From: Phyllobacterium sophorae
GTDB taxonomy: Bacteria > Pseudomonadota > Alphaproteobacteria > Rhizobiales > Rhizobiaceae
Assembly (NCBI RefSeq): GCF_003010965.1
Contig: NZ_PGGM01000022.1
Span: 1-46,231 of the forward strand
Direction: 5' to 3'
Length of the DNA: 46,231 nt
Numbering within the stretch: position 1 is the first letter of the stretch; the number at the start of each line of letters is the position of its first letter. Below the pieces are notes generated by a model. The model was not told the origin of the DNA. It saw nothing but the letters and a program-made list of their open reading frames with translations, and did not search any database. Shown in pieces: positions 8,799 through 18,023 of this stretch. The position numbers were made by a program, and so were the translations under genes.

Positions 8799-9821
8799 AT
8801 GGACAAGCGCATCGACCCAATACTCGACATTCGCGGGTTGCGGACAATCTTCCGCACCCGCGGCGGCGAGATTACGGCTGTCAACGGCATCGACCTGACC
8901 ATTGCGCCCGGTGAAACGGTGGCGCTTGTCGGCGAATCCGGTTCCGGCAAATCCGTAACCAGTCTATCGGTCATGCGCTTGTTGACCCGCAATGTCGGGG
9001 CGATTGCGGCGGGCAGTATCCGCTTCAAGAGCAAGGATGGTGCGATCCGGGATCTGGTGGCGCTGGATGAACAGCAAATGCGGGGAATCCGCGGCGACGA
9101 CATCGGCATGGTCTTCCAGGAGCCGATGTCGAGCCTCAATCCTGTCTTTACCGTGGGTGACCAGATAGCGGAGCCCATTCGGATTCACCGCAATGCGGAT
9201 CGGAAATCGGCGATGACTGCAGCAATTGCACTTCTGGATCAGGTCGGCATTCCCGATGCGAGACGCAGGGCAGGGCAGTATCCGCACGAGCTCTCCGGTG
9301 GTATGCGGCAGCGCGCAACAATCGCCATGGCGCTGGCCTGCGATCCGACATTGCTGATCGCCGATGAGCCAACGACCGCGCTGGATGTGACGATCCAGGC
9401 GCAGATTCTCGACTTGCTGCTGAAGCTGCAGCGTGAACGCGGCATGGGCATGCTTTTTGTCACGCACAATCTGGGCGTCGTTGCAGAAATAGCCCATCGC
9501 GTGGCTGTGATGTATGCCGGTCGCATTGTCGAGGAAGGCCCTGTTGGCGAGGTTTTTCGCAATCCGCGCCACCCCTATACACTTGGGCTCCTCGCATCGA
9601 TGCCGCGGCTTGGAGATGCGACCCGCATGAAGCAGGCCGGAGAGAAACTAGCGGCTATCCCCGGGGTCGTGCCGAGTCTCGCGGACATGCCGGGGGGCTG
9701 TGCTTTTTCTCCACGTTGCAGCTATGCCCTCGACGCCTGCCGGACGGCGGTGCCACCGCTCGCCGAGGTCAATGCAGCGCATCACAGCCGCTGCATCAGA
9801 TGGCAGGAGGTAAGCCGATGA
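8799..9821 (+). CDS. ABC transporter ATP-binding protein, DppD/OppD type
   Basis: 340 residues from the ATG at 8799, 7 bp after the aldolase stop. Walker A 'GESGSGKS', Q-loop followed by '[15 protein letters not shown]', signature 'LSGGM', Walker B '[12 protein letters not shown]' and the H-loop in 'FVTHN'. The C-terminal oligopeptide-transporter domain has the Cys cluster '[15 protein letters not shown]'; in some family members these cysteines bind an iron-sulphur cluster. It powers the importer together with the next gene product. Its TGA overlaps the following ATG. A longer frame upstream to 8643 lies inside the aldolase and is a shadow. Confidence 0.94.
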   Translation: MDKRIDPILDIRGLRTIFRTRGGEITAVNGIDLTIAPGETVALVGESGSGKSVTSLSVMRLLTRNVGAIAAGSIRFKSKDGAIRDLVALDEQQMRGIRGDDIGMVFQEPMSSLNPVFTVGDQIAEPIRIHRNADRKSAMTAAIALLDQVGIPDARRRAGQYPHELSGGMRQRATIAMALACDPTLLIADEPTTALDVTIQAQILDLLLKLQRERGMGMLFVTHNLGVVAEIAHRVAVMYAGRIVEEGPVGEVFRNPRHPYTLGLLASMPRLGDATRMKQAGEKLAAIPGVVPSLADMPGGCAFSPRCSYALDACRTAVPPLAEVNAAHHSRCIRWQEVSR

Positions 9822-10771
9822 GCGTCCCATTCGTTTCAGTTCGTGATCTGGCGAAGCACTATGTTTCGCGCGGCACCAAACTCAATATACTCGAAGGCAT
9901 TTCATTCGATATCGGCAAGGGCGAGGTGGTCGGTCTTGTCGGCGAATCCGGCAGCGGCAAGACCACGATCGGCCGCTCGGTGTTGCGTCTCGTCGAGCCG
10001 TCGTCGGGCAGTGTTCAATTCGACGGAACGGAACTGACGACGCTCTCGTCCGCACAGATGCGGCGGGCGCGGCCGCGAATGCAGTATATTTTCCAGGATC
10101 CCTTCGCCAGCCTCTCGCCGCGCATGACAATCGGCGAGATCCTGACCGAAGGTCTGAACATTCAGGGCATCGGAACCCGCAAGGAACGCCTCGATCGGGC
10201 GCGAGCCGCACTCGAACAGGTCGATCTGCCGGCCGAAGCGATCAACCGCTATGCGCATGAGTTTTCCGGAGGGCAGCGCCAGCGTATCGGTATTGCACGC
10301 GCTTTGACGCTTGCTCCCGAATTCATTGTCGCTGACGAGCCTGTTTCGGCACTTGATGTGTCGATCCAGGCGCAGGTGATCAATCTCTTGCGCGATCTGC
10401 AGCAGCGGCTCGGACTAACCATGCTGTTCATCTCGCATGATCTAGCCGTGGTCGAATATATCTGCGACCGGGTGATCGTCCTTTATCTCGGCCGCATCAT
10501 GGAGATTGCCGCCAGCGCCGATCTTTATGCCCGGCCCCAACATCCCTATACACGGGCTTTGCTGTCAGCGATCCCATCGCCCGACCCGGACGCGCCGCGC
10601 AATCGCCAGATACTGAAGGGCGATATACCGAGCCCGGCCAATCCGCCCAGCGGCTGCGTGTTCCGCACACGATGTCCGAATGCGCTGGATGCCTGCGCCA
10701 ATACGGTGCCGCAATTGCGCGAAATTGCGCCCGGCCAGTTCAAGGCCTGTATCCGCGATGATTTGAGCTGA
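9818..10771 (+). CDS. ABC transporter ATP-binding protein, DppF/OppF type
   Basis: 317 residues from the ATG at 9818, overlapping the upstream stop by 4 bp (ATGA). Walker A 'GESGSGKTT', '[17 protein letters not shown]', signature '[15 protein letters not shown]', Walker B '[12 protein letters not shown]' and 'FISHDLAVV'. The C-terminal '[15 protein letters not shown]' matches the oligopeptide-ABC tail. It is the second, non-identical ATPase of the importer. With it the transporter is complete: binding protein, two permeases and two ATPases. Confidence 0.94.
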   Translation: MSVPFVSVRDLAKHYVSRGTKLNILEGISFDIGKGEVVGLVGESGSGKTTIGRSVLRLVEPSSGSVQFDGTELTTLSSAQMRRARPRMQYIFQDPFASLSPRMTIGEILTEGLNIQGIGTRKERLDRARAALEQVDLPAEAINRYAHEFSGGQRQRIGIARALTLAPEFIVADEPVSALDVSIQAQVINLLRDLQQRLGLTMLFISHDLAVVEYICDRVIVLYLGRIMEIAASADLYARPQHPYTRALLSAIPSPDPDAPRNRQILKGDIPSPANPPSGCVFRTRCPNALDACANTVPQLREIAPGQFKACIRDDLS

Positions 10772-10785
10772 CCCGGGAGTTTGCT

Positions 10786-11715
10786 GTGATATCAGAAAAC
10801 CCTGCCATTGCCGGTAATTGGGCCAGTCTGCTCCTGCCGATAGAGGCAGATGACAGTATAGAGTTCAGTAAACTGGGCGACGAGATCGATATCCTGATCG
10901 AGGCGGGTGTCGATGGTATCTATTCGAATGGCACTGCGGGCGAATTCCACAATCAGACAGAAGCGGAATTTGACCGCATCCAGCCGGCGCTTGCCGAACG
11001 TTGCAAGCGGGCGGGAATGCCTTTCGTCATTGGCGCGTGCCAGCCTGATCCGGCAATCATGCTGAACCGGGTGCGCCGCGCCGCATCGTATGGTCCGGCG
11101 GCAATTCAGGTAATATTGCCCGATTGGTGGCCGCTGACCAATGACGAAGCGATCGACTTTCTCCACAGGGCATCCGAGGTAGCAGGTGGGGTTGCGCTGA
11201 TCCTCTACAATCCGCCCCATGCAAAGCGCGTTCTCTCACCAAAGGATCTTGCGGCAATATTGGCACCGGTACCTGGCGTAACCGGCGTGAAACTGGCTGA
11301 TGGCGGCAACGACTGGTACGCCGAAGCCCGCACATATTTGCAGGCTGTTTCGCTTTTCGTTCCAGGGCATCATCTCGCCACAGGGGTCAAAGAGGGGGTT
11401 GCGGCGGGTTCATTTTCGAACGTCGCATGCCTCAGTCCGCGGGGCGCTCAACGATGGACGCAAATGATCAATGAAGACATTGCTGCCGCTCTGGAGATCG
11501 AACAGCGGATCTGCAGATTCATGGACGAACATATCGTGCCGTTCCGGCAGAAACTCGGCTATTCAAATGCCGCTCTCGATAAGTTGCTGGCCGCCGTGGG
11601 CAATTGGGGACCTGTGGGAACGCGCCTCCGCTTTCCCTACCGCTGGATTGCCCAGGATGAAGCAGAACGTCTGCGTGAAATTGCGAGGCGGGAATTGGCA
11701 GATATACTGGCGTGA
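10786..11715 (+). CDS. Dihydrodipicolinate synthase family aldolase (second, divergent copy)
   Basis: 309 residues from a GTG at 10786, preceded by GGGAG. It is a DapA/NanA-superfamily barrel: 'YSNGTAGEFHNQTEAEFDRI' carries the GTxGE loop, 'LILYNPP' the active-site tyrosine, and 'GVTGVKLADGG' the Schiff-base lysine. It is clearly distinct from the first copy in the operon, having GTAGE in place of GSTSE, so it probably acts on a different intermediate or catalyses a consecutive step. It is the last gene of the operon, 14 bp after the second ATPase. The reaction cannot be assigned from sequence. Confidence 0.88.
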   Translation: MISENPAIAGNWASLLLPIEADDSIEFSKLGDEIDILIEAGVDGIYSNGTAGEFHNQTEAEFDRIQPALAERCKRAGMPFVIGACQPDPAIMLNRVRRAASYGPAAIQVILPDWWPLTNDEAIDFLHRASEVAGGVALILYNPPHAKRVLSPKDLAAILAPVPGVTGVKLADGGNDWYAEARTYLQAVSLFVPGHHLATGVKEGVAAGSFSNVACLSPRGAQRWTQMINEDIAAALEIEQRICRFMDEHIVPFRQKLGYSNAALDKLLAAVGNWGPVGTRLRFPYRWIAQDEAERLREIARRELADILA

Positions 11716-11902
11716 CTATCACATCCAGCTGACCCTCTTCAAAAAAGTGAGGCCCAGATTGCCACATGGTTTTTTTGCCATGGACGATACTGAGCCTCTG
11801 TCGAGATGCCTGTCGGAACTTGTCCGATGCTGTCTCGGCACTCATAAAACGCACTGACGCCGAGATTGTTCCAGCAATTCTGAAAAAAATTTATGGACTA
11901 CC

Positions 11903-12172
11903 CTAATGGGATGTCAAAAGGGATTTTCTTATTTCGAACAGTGCTTTGGCTATTGCGATGTCGGCTTCTGAGCCGGCAGTTTCCGCTGTCTGCTGAAGAA
12001 GCTGTTCCCCCAGTTCGGACAGAGCCAGCGCTACCTCGTTGCGATCCCAGCCGACACTCAAGGCCTGCTCGGCCAGATACTCAAAACCCGGCTTCAGCGC
12101 TTCTTTGCATTCTCTGGTTCTGTCCGATTGATTGTCGGAGCTTTTTGTCGGTTCCATCATCATCATAGCCAT
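11903..12172 (-). CDS. Small hypothetical helical protein
   Basis: 89 residues from the ATG at 12172; a GTG at 12199 would add nine. The N-terminus is a Met run followed by a polar segment. Residues 25-85 form acidic amphipathic helices ('GFEYLAEQALSVGWDRNEVA'), with no signal peptide or membrane segment. I do not recognise a domain. It lies downstream of another small gene on the same strand (about 120 bp gap), so the two could be co-transcribed. Coding-like composition supports reality; the start is uncertain. Confidence 0.55.
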   Translation of the reverse strand: MAMMMMEPTKSSDNQSDRTRECKEALKPGFEYLAEQALSVGWDRNEVALALSELGEQLLQQTAETAGSEADIAIAKALFEIRKSLLTSH

Positions 12173-12292
12173 GATTTTACGTTCGCAATGAACAGACACA
12201 AGGCGTCAAATGGGAGTAACATTCCGCAAATGGAGTAGGTAGCCGGCAGTTCGGGTCTAAACCGGTGTAGCCGGGAGACACTTGGTTGCGTC

Positions 12293-12523
12293 TTACGCCG
12301 CTGCCGCGGAATAAAAACGGTGATAAAGCTCGCGCTCCAGTTTGCCGAGGTCCGTATCGACCAGAGTACGGTCGCCGTGATGCAATAGATACACAGCGCC
12401 GCTCTTTTCGATGCAACAAAGGCCGTCGGCATAATAAAAGCCTTCGCCTTCGCACAAACCGAGCGCATGGAGGTCATCGCTATAATCACGCGAAGCTTGG
12501 AACTCCTCGAAGCTCATCGTCAT
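12293..12523 (-). CDS. Small hypothetical protein
   Basis: 76 residues from the ATG at 12523, which has AGGAAGG about nine bases upstream. The N-terminus 'MSFEEFQASRDYSDDL' and the C-terminal 'DLGKLERELYHRFYSAAAA' resemble small uncharacterised proteins common in rhizobia and brucellae, from memory only. The predicted fold is mixed, with a central beta part ('GAVYLLHHGDRTLVD'). There is no signal or membrane segment, and no known function. Confidence 0.6.
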   Translation of the reverse strand: MTMSFEEFQASRDYSDDLHALGLCEGEGFYYADGLCCIEKSGAVYLLHHGDRTLVDTDLGKLERELYHRFYSAAAA

Positions 12524-12852
12524 TCCGGTCATCCTTCCTGCCGCCATTTCCGCGTCAGCGGATAGTTTGCACCGATTCGCCCGTGCGAAACCAACATCAC
12601 GGCGGAGGAGGGGGCCTGTAACCACTGTTTTTTTAACTTTGGTATCGCGGCAGGCCGGGCGCCAACGCGAATCCTTATAGTATTTTTATATCTCTCCCAT
12701 GGATGCCGTCTCGAATTCATATGCCGTTCCAAGTCATATCTTGGCCGGTCCTGGCCCTGGAGCTATCCGCTCACGGCGGTGACCGATCGTTTTATTTACG
12801 TCTTTGCGGGCCCGATCGGACCCGGCGCAGTAATGGAAAAGGAGTTCTTTCG
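12524..12852 (+). other. Intergenic region upstream of the kdp operon
   Basis: 329 bp between the divergent small gene and the kdp peptides. It must hold the kdp promoter. I see an AT-rich patch around 12675-12695 and an imperfect GC-rich palindrome (GGGCCCG-AT-CGGACCC) at 12808-12823 in the leader, but no clear match to a KdpE-binding site. No convincing reading frame apart from shadows. Confidence 0.4.
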
Positions 12853-12933
12853 ATGGACGTCGTTGTTCTTGGAATTGGCATTTTGTTCTTTGTCCTGTCG
12901 CTGGCTTACACCAAGGCCTGCGACAGTCTTTGA
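12853..12933 (+). CDS. 26-residue membrane peptide preceding kdpF
   Basis: 26 residues: one hydrophobic helix ('VVVLGIGILFFVLSLAYTK') and a short tail with one cysteine ('ACDSL'). AAGGAG lies eight bases upstream of the ATG, and the next gene, kdpF, begins 16 bp after its stop. From general familiarity, short ORFs with an LFF-hhh-Y-x3-C-[DE]-x-L ending precede kdpF in several phyla, but they are rarely annotated. A role in Kdp assembly or regulation is inference. It is a single-span inner-membrane peptide by prediction, and is distinct from KdpF itself. Confidence 0.7.
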   Translation: MDVVVLGIGILFFVLSLAYTKACDSL

Positions 12934-12949
12934 CGGGAAGGAGTGCCAG

Positions 12950-13039
12950 ATGACTATCGACTACATTCTCGGCGGCGCTGTGACTCTGTTCCTTCTCGCC
13001 TATCTCACCTACGCCCTCGTGCGCCCAGAGCGCTTCTGA
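12950..13039 (+). CDS. kdpF: Potassium-transporting ATPase subunit KdpF
   Basis: 29 residues: one transmembrane helix ('ILGGAVTLFLLAYLTYALV') ending in 'RPERF', the family hallmark. The ATG at 12950 has GGAAGGAG upstream. KdpF is a small lipid-like subunit that stabilises the KdpABC complex in the inner membrane. It lies 24 bp before kdpA. Confidence 0.93.
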   Translation: MTIDYILGGAVTLFLLAYLTYALVRPERF

Positions 13040-13063
13040 CGCCAGGCACGGAAAGTTCTTCCC

Positions 13064-14767
13064 ATGACTCTCAACGGTTGGTTACAAATCCTGGTTTTCT
13101 GCGGGATCATCATTTTGCTCGTAAAGCCGCTCGGTGGCTACATGACGCGGGTATTCAACGGCGATCGCACGTTTCTGTCGCCCATTCTCGTTCCCGTGGA
13201 GCGGGGCCTGTATCGCCTGGCCGGGACAAGCGAACGCGAAGAACAGCATTGGACCATCTATACAGCGGCTCTGCTGTTTTTCAGTCTGGCCGGCTTCATC
13301 GTTCTTTATTTCCTGCAGCGGTTTCAGGGGGATCTTCCCCTTAATCCCGCGGGAATGGGTGCGACCGAACCCAATCTCGCGTTCAACACCGCCATCAGCT
13401 TCGTGACGAATACGAACTGGCAGAACTACGGCGGCGAGAGCACGATGTCCTATCTCGTGCAGATGGCCGGCTTGACCGTGCAAAACTTCGTTTCTGCGGC
13501 GACCGGAATTGCCATCGCAATTGCGCTGATCCGCGGATTTGCACGCGCATCGGGCAAGTCGATCGGCAATTTTTGGGTCGATCTAACGAGGAGCACGCTT
13601 TATATACTGCTGCCCATCTGTGTCGTCTTGACGCTTGTATACGTCTATCTCGGCGTGCCGCAGACACTGGGAACCTACGCCGTCGCGACGACGCTAGAGC
13701 GCGCCAAGCAAACCATCGCCGTCGGCCCGGTGGCCTCGCAGCTGGCCATCAAGATGCTCGGTACCAATGGTGGCGGCTTCTTCAACGTCAATTCCGCGCA
13801 TCCGTTCGAAAATCCCGATGCGATCTCAAACCTCATCCAGATGGTGTCGATCTTTGTCATCGGCGCGGCATTGACCAATGTGTTCGGCCGGATGGTCGGC
13901 AGCCAGCGTCAGGGCTGGGCCATTTTCGCCGCCATGGGCTTGCTGTTCCTGGGCGGTGTGATCGTCTGTTACTGGGGCGAGGCCGCCGGCAATCCGCTGA
14001 TCCATGCACTCGGCATCGACGGCGGCAACATGGAAGGCAAGGAGACGCGCTTCGGCATCGCCTTGTCAGCGCTGTTCGCCGTCATCACGACGGCCGCATC
14101 CTGCGGCGCTGTCAACGCGATGCATGACAGCTTCATGGCGATCAGCGGCATGATTCCGCTCATCAACATGATGCTTGGCGAAGTGGTTATCGGCGGCGTT
14201 GGCGCGGGGCTCTACGGTATCCTGCTTTACGTCATCATCGCCGTCTTCGTGGCTGGCCTGATGGTTGGCCGCACGCCCGAATATCTCGGCAAGAAGATCG
14301 AGGCCAAGGAAGTCAAGATGGCCATGCTGGCTGTCCTATGCCTGCCGCTGGCAATGCTCGGCTTCACCGCGGTTGCGGCCGTTCTGCCCTCCGCGGTCGC
14401 TTCCATCGCCAACGCGGGTCCGCATGGCTTCTCGGAAATCCTTTATGCCTATACCTCCGCCGCGGCAAACAACGGTTCGGCATTCGGTGGCCTGACAGGG
14501 AACACGCCCTGGTACAACATCACGCTCGGCGCCGGCATGTGGATGGGGCGGTTTTTCGTGATCATTCCGGCTTTGGCGATCGCCGGTTCTCTTGTGACAA
14601 AAAAGACTGTTCCGGAATCCGCGGGCACATTTCCCACCCACGGCCCGCTGTTCGTTGGCCTGCTCGTCGGTGTGATCCTGATCGTCGGTGGTCTCACCTT
14701 CTTCCCGGCGCTGGCCGTCGGACCGATCGTCGAGCATCTCGCCACCGGGCTCGGGCAGACATTCTGA
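13064..14767 (+). CDS. kdpA: Potassium-transporting ATPase potassium-binding subunit KdpA
   Basis: 567 residues, the family's usual size. This is the channel-like subunit of the high-affinity K+ pump. The four selectivity-filter regions are visible: '[11 protein letters not shown]' (about 120), '[19 protein letters not shown]' (about 233), '[10 protein letters not shown]' (about 347) and '[15 protein letters not shown]' (about 470). About ten membrane helices are predicted. It belongs to the kdpFABC operon: 24 bp after kdpF, with a small membrane ORF and kdpB following within 12 bp. Confidence 0.97.
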   Translation: MTLNGWLQILVFCGIIILLVKPLGGYMTRVFNGDRTFLSPILVPVERGLYRLAGTSEREEQHWTIYTAALLFFSLAGFIVLYFLQRFQGDLPLNPAGMGATEPNLAFNTAISFVTNTNWQNYGGESTMSYLVQMAGLTVQNFVSAATGIAIAIALIRGFARASGKSIGNFWVDLTRSTLYILLPICVVLTLVYVYLGVPQTLGTYAVATTLERAKQTIAVGPVASQLAIKMLGTNGGGFFNVNSAHPFENPDAISNLIQMVSIFVIGAALTNVFGRMVGSQRQGWAIFAAMGLLFLGGVIVCYWGEAAGNPLIHALGIDGGNMEGKETRFGIALSALFAVITTAASCGAVNAMHDSFMAISGMIPLINMMLGEVVIGGVGAGLYGILLYVIIAVFVAGLMVGRTPEYLGKKIEAKEVKMAMLAVLCLPLAMLGFTAVAAVLPSAVASIANAGPHGFSEILYAYTSAAANNGSAFGGLTGNTPWYNITLGAGMWMGRFFVIIPALAIAGSLVTKKTVPESAGTFPTHGPLFVGLLVGVILIVGGLTFFPALAVGPIVEHLATGLGQTF

Positions 14768-14778
14768 CGGAGCGCACC

Positions 14779-14952
14779 ATGCGTCACGGCTATCTGCAAT
14801 TCGACATTCAGGCCCGCGCAGGAAATCTGGCGCGGGGCGCAACCCGGCGCGTGCGCGCTTCCGACATCATTCTCGGCATGGCGATGATCATGCTGCTCGT
14901 ATGGCTCGCTGCATACGCCTTCATTCACATCCACAACTGGAGTCTCTCATGA
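14779..14952 (+). CDS. 57-residue membrane protein between kdpA and kdpB
   Basis: 57 residues. A basic N-terminal half ('[17 protein letters not shown]') is followed by one hydrophobic helix (about 30-48, '[19 protein letters not shown]') and a short His/Asn/Trp tail. The ATG at 14779 follows GGAG, 11 bp after the kdpA stop, and the TGA overlaps the kdpB ATG in an ATGA junction, indicating translational coupling. This placement is strong evidence for a real gene. It matches none of the classical subunits (KdpF precedes kdpA here, and kdpC is present downstream). The positive-inside rule predicts its N-terminus in the cytoplasm. Role unknown. Confidence 0.72.
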   Translation: MRHGYLQFDIQARAGNLARGATRRVRASDIILGMAMIMLLVWLAAYAFIHIHNWSLS

Positions 14953-17051
14953 GCCAGTCCAAATCCGCGAGTCTGATGGACTCATCGATCTTGCTGCCCG
15001 CCATCGGCGGCGCTTTCAAAAAGCTGAACCCGCGCAGCCTCATCCGGAATCCGGTGATGTTCGTCGTTGCCGTGGTCTCCGCATTGACCACGGTGCTTTT
15101 CCTCAAAGAGGTGGCAACAGGCGGCCAAAGCCTCGGCTTCTCCTTTCAGATCATCTTGTGGTTGTGGTTTACGGTGCTCTTTGCCAATTTTGCCGAGGCA
15201 GTCGCCGAGGGGCGGGGCAAGGCACAGGCGGATTCGCTGCGCAAGGCCCGCACTGAAACCCAGGCGAAGCTGCTCTCCGGCGACGACGCCGCCAAATTCA
15301 AGCTGGTTCCCGGCACCAGTTTGAAGGTCGGCGATGTCGTCCTCGTGGAAGCCGGTGACATCATCCCGTCCGACGGCGAGGTCATCGAGGGCGTCGCTTC
15401 GGTCAATGAATCGGCGATCACTGGTGAATCCGCTCCTGTCATCCGCGAGTCCGGAGGTGACCGCTCGGCCGTCACCGGCGGTACGCAGGTCCTGTCCGAC
15501 TGGCTGCGTGTCCGCATCACGGCGGCAGCGGGCTCGACATTCATCGACAGGATGATTGCGCTTGTCGAAGGCGCTCAGCGTCAGAAGACACCGAACGAGA
15601 TCGCCCTGAACATTCTCCTGGCAGGCATGACGCTGATTTTCGTCCTGGCAACAGCAACCATTCCGAGCTTTGCCAGCTATGCGGGCGGCGCTATTCCGGT
15701 CGTCGTCCTGGTCGCCCTGTTCGTGACCCTGATCCCGACAACGATCGGTGCGCTGCTGTCGGCAATCGGTATCGCCGGCATGGACCGGCTCATCCAGTTC
15801 AATGTACTGGCAATGTCCGGACGCGCGGTTGAGGCGGCAGGCGACGTTGATACGCTGCTTCTGGACAAGACCGGTACGATCACCTTTGGCAACCGCCAGG
15901 CCACCGAACTCCTCCCGGTACAAGGCGTCACCGAAGAGGAACTGGCCGATGCCGCCCAGCTCGCCTCGCTGGCCGACGAGACACCCGAGGGCCGTTCGAT
16001 CGTCGTGCTCGCGAAAGAAAAGTACGGCATTCGCGCCCGCGACATGCAAACCCTGCATGCCCACTTCGTACCATTCACCGCACAAAGCCGCATGAGCGGT
16101 GTGGATATTGACGGATCGTCGATCCGCAAGGGTGCTGTTGATGCCGTCCTTGCCTATGCCGATCAGACGGCGATGGCAGCGGCGCCCGCAGCGGGTGGGA
16201 CGGTCGCGACAATAGGAAGGGGCGCCAGCGCCGGGACCGTCCGCGATCTGCAGGCTATCGCCGACGAAATCGCCAAGGCCGGCGGTACGCCGCTTGCGGT
16301 CGTGCGTGACGGCAGGCTGCTTGGGGTGGTTTACCTCAAGGACATCGTGAAGGGCGGCATTCGTGAGCGTTTTGCCGAGTTGCGCCGCATGGGTATCCGG
16401 ACGGTTATGATCACGGGGGATAATCCGCTGACGGCGGCAGCTATCGCCGCGGAAGCCGGCGTCGACGATTTCCTCGCCCAGGCAACGCCGGAGAACAAGC
16501 TGTCGCTCATCCGCGACGAACAGTCGAAAGGCAAACTTGTTGCCATGTGCGGCGACGGCACCAACGATGCCCCGGCATTGGCGCAGGCGGACGTCGGCGT
16601 GGCGATGAACACAGGCACCGTGGCCGCGCGAGAGGCCGGTAACATGGTGGATCTCGACAGCGATCCGACCAAGCTGATTGAGATCGTCGGGATCGGCAAG
16701 CAGTTGCTGATGACCCGCGGGGCGTTGACGACCTTCTCCATCGCCAATGATATCGCCAAGTATTTTGCCATCATTCCGGCAATGTTCCTGGCGTTCTACC
16801 CGCAGCTGGACGCTCTGAACATCATGGGATTGCAGACGCCTCAAAGCGCCATCCTGTCGGCGATCATCTTCAACGCGCTGATCATCGTCGCGCTCATCCC
16901 GCTGTCGCTGAAGGGCGTCAAATACCGGCCGGTCGGCGCCGGTTCTCTCCTGGGCCGCAACCTTCTGATTTATGGCCTCGGCGGTGTCATTGTCCCCTTC
17001 ATCGGCATCAAAGCCATCGATGTGGTCATCACGAGCCTCGGGCTCGCATAA
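14949..17051 (+). CDS. kdpB: Potassium-transporting ATPase ATP-binding subunit KdpB
   Basis: 700 residues from the ATG at 14949; the long upstream extension of the frame overlaps kdpA and is a shadow. It is a P-type ATPase of the K+ type: '[20 protein letters not shown]' in the actuator domain, the phosphorylated aspartate D306 in '[12 protein letters not shown]', '[13 protein letters not shown]' and '[20 protein letters not shown]' in the P domain. The serine of TGES, the site of inhibitory phosphorylation in the E. coli enzyme, is conserved. Translation is coupled to the preceding 57-residue gene, whose coding sequence contains the kdpB Shine-Dalgarno GGAG. Confidence 0.97.
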   Translation: MSQSKSASLMDSSILLPAIGGAFKKLNPRSLIRNPVMFVVAVVSALTTVLFLKEVATGGQSLGFSFQIILWLWFTVLFANFAEAVAEGRGKAQADSLRKARTETQAKLLSGDDAAKFKLVPGTSLKVGDVVLVEAGDIIPSDGEVIEGVASVNESAITGESAPVIRESGGDRSAVTGGTQVLSDWLRVRITAAAGSTFIDRMIALVEGAQRQKTPNEIALNILLAGMTLIFVLATATIPSFASYAGGAIPVVVLVALFVTLIPTTIGALLSAIGIAGMDRLIQFNVLAMSGRAVEAAGDVDTLLLDKTGTITFGNRQATELLPVQGVTEEELADAAQLASLADETPEGRSIVVLAKEKYGIRARDMQTLHAHFVPFTAQSRMSGVDIDGSSIRKGAVDAVLAYADQTAMAAAPAAGGTVATIGRGASAGTVRDLQAIADEIAKAGGTPLAVVRDGRLLGVVYLKDIVKGGIRERFAELRRMGIRTVMITGDNPLTAAAIAAEAGVDDFLAQATPENKLSLIRDEQSKGKLVAMCGDGTNDAPALAQADVGVAMNTGTVAAREAGNMVDLDSDPTKLIEIVGIGKQLLMTRGALTTFSIANDIAKYFAIIPAMFLAFYPQLDALNIMGLQTPQSAILSAIIFNALIIVALIPLSLKGVKYRPVGAGSLLGRNLLIYGLGGVIVPFIGIKAIDVVITSLGLA

Positions 17052-17063
17052 AGGATCATCCCA

Positions 17064-17633
17064 ATGTTGAAACAACTCAAACCCGCGATTGTCATGGTAA
17101 TCGCCCTTACGGTCATCACAGGCCTGATCTATCCCTTAAGCATGACCGGTATCTCACAGCTACTGTTCCCTCGTCAGGCGAATGGCAGTCTCATCGAGAA
17201 GAACGGCACCGTCATCGGTTCGGAACTGATCGGCCAGGCATTTTCCAGTGACAACTATTTCCATGGCAGACCATCCGCTGCGGGCGACGGGTACAATGCC
17301 GGTGCCTCCAGCGGTTCCAATCTCGGACCCACCAATCCGAAACTGATCGACCGTATCAAGACGGATGAGGCAGCATTGAAGGAAACCAATCCGAATGCGG
17401 CCGTACCGATCGATCTTGTCACCACGTCAGGCAGCGGTCTCGATCCGCATATTTCGCCGGAATCGGCTTATTTTCAGGTACCAAGGGTCGCCAGAGCTCG
17501 TGGTATTGACGAGACGCGCGTTCGCGAACTGGTCGATCAGAATGTCAAAGGGCGCGAGCTTGGTTTTATGGGTGAGCCCGTCGTCAATGTTCTGGCGCTG
17601 AACCGGGCGCTTGATGATCTCAACACACAATAG
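17064..17633 (+). CDS. kdpC: Potassium-transporting ATPase subunit KdpC
   Basis: 189 residues. One N-terminal membrane anchor (about 8-30, '[19 protein letters not shown]'), then the periplasmic domain with conserved '[20 protein letters not shown]', '[14 protein letters not shown]' and '[10 protein letters not shown]'. It stabilises ATP binding in the complex. It starts 12 bp after kdpB. No kdpD or kdpE follows, unlike many proteobacterial kdp operons; the transcript probably ends at the hairpin 17 bp downstream. Confidence 0.96.
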   Translation: MLKQLKPAIVMVIALTVITGLIYPLSMTGISQLLFPRQANGSLIEKNGTVIGSELIGQAFSSDNYFHGRPSAAGDGYNAGASSGSNLGPTNPKLIDRIKTDEAALKETNPNAAVPIDLVTTSGSGLDPHISPESAYFQVPRVARARGIDETRVRELVDQNVKGRELGFMGEPVVNVLALNRALDDLNTQ

Positions 17634-17649
17634 TCGAATGGTGCGGATG

Positions 17650-17671
17650 GGAAGGCGCGCCGGCGCCTTCC
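17650..17671 (+). terminator. Hairpin after kdpC
   Basis: Perfect 9-bp inverted repeat GGAAGGCGC / GCGCCTTCC with a 4-nt loop, starting 17 bp after the kdpC stop. Only a short T-poor tail follows. It is a probable transcription terminator or mRNA-stabilising hairpin, and could also serve the minus-strand mini-gene at 17749. Confidence 0.6.
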
Positions 17672-17748
17672 TGTTCATGGCCGCAGTCATGCCGGCATGC
17701 AACAAATGCATCCGGTTCGGAAGCTGGTCCAGGTGCTGGGCGAAGCGG

Positions 17749-17832
17749 TTAAATGTGAAACACGCCGATTGTGATGCCGAGGCTGAGGCCGATGGTGAAA
17801 ACGGTCAGGCAGTTAAAGGCTGTCAGGCGCAT
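17749..17832 (-). CDS. Possible 27-residue membrane peptide
   Basis: A frame of 27 codons reading 'MRLTAFNCLTVFTIGLSLG' then 'ITIGVFHI', that is, almost wholly one hydrophobic helix. GGGGGA lies nine bases upstream of the ATG, and the stop is TAA. It sits alone, convergent with kdpC. Peptides of this size occur by chance, so the support is the good ribosome-binding site plus the coherent helix. Function unknown. Confidence 0.4.
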   Translation of the reverse strand: MRLTAFNCLTVFTIGLSLGITIGVFHI

Positions 17833-18023
17833 GAGGTTGTTCCCCCGTCATTGTTGATTGCCAATGCATCATCTGACAAATGCGCCGTGCCGACAATCAC
17901 CCCAAAGGGATGAAGGCCCTGACGGCCAGGGATGGCGGAACTAGTGTCCGTCCAGTCTTGCAGCCATGGACAAATCGACCTGGGGACATTGATGCCAATG
18001 CCCCTTGTACGCGCCATCCATGT

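Noticed and set aside
14688..14948. N-terminal extension of kdpB overlapping kdpA
   Set aside because: KdpB begins at 14949 by homology and ribosome-binding site; the upstream part is out-of-frame kdpA and the 57-residue gene.
14982..17075. 697-codon open frame antisense to kdpB
   Set aside because: The opposite strand encodes an unmistakable KdpB. The antisense frame is low-complexity Arg/Asp/Gln-rich sequence typical of mirror frames in GC-rich genes, without domain or ribosome-binding site.
17611..17913. 100-codon plus-strand frame after kdpC
   Set aside because: It begins inside kdpC, crosses the hairpin, and has no protein-like composition; the minus-strand 27-residue frame in the same place has the better start signal.
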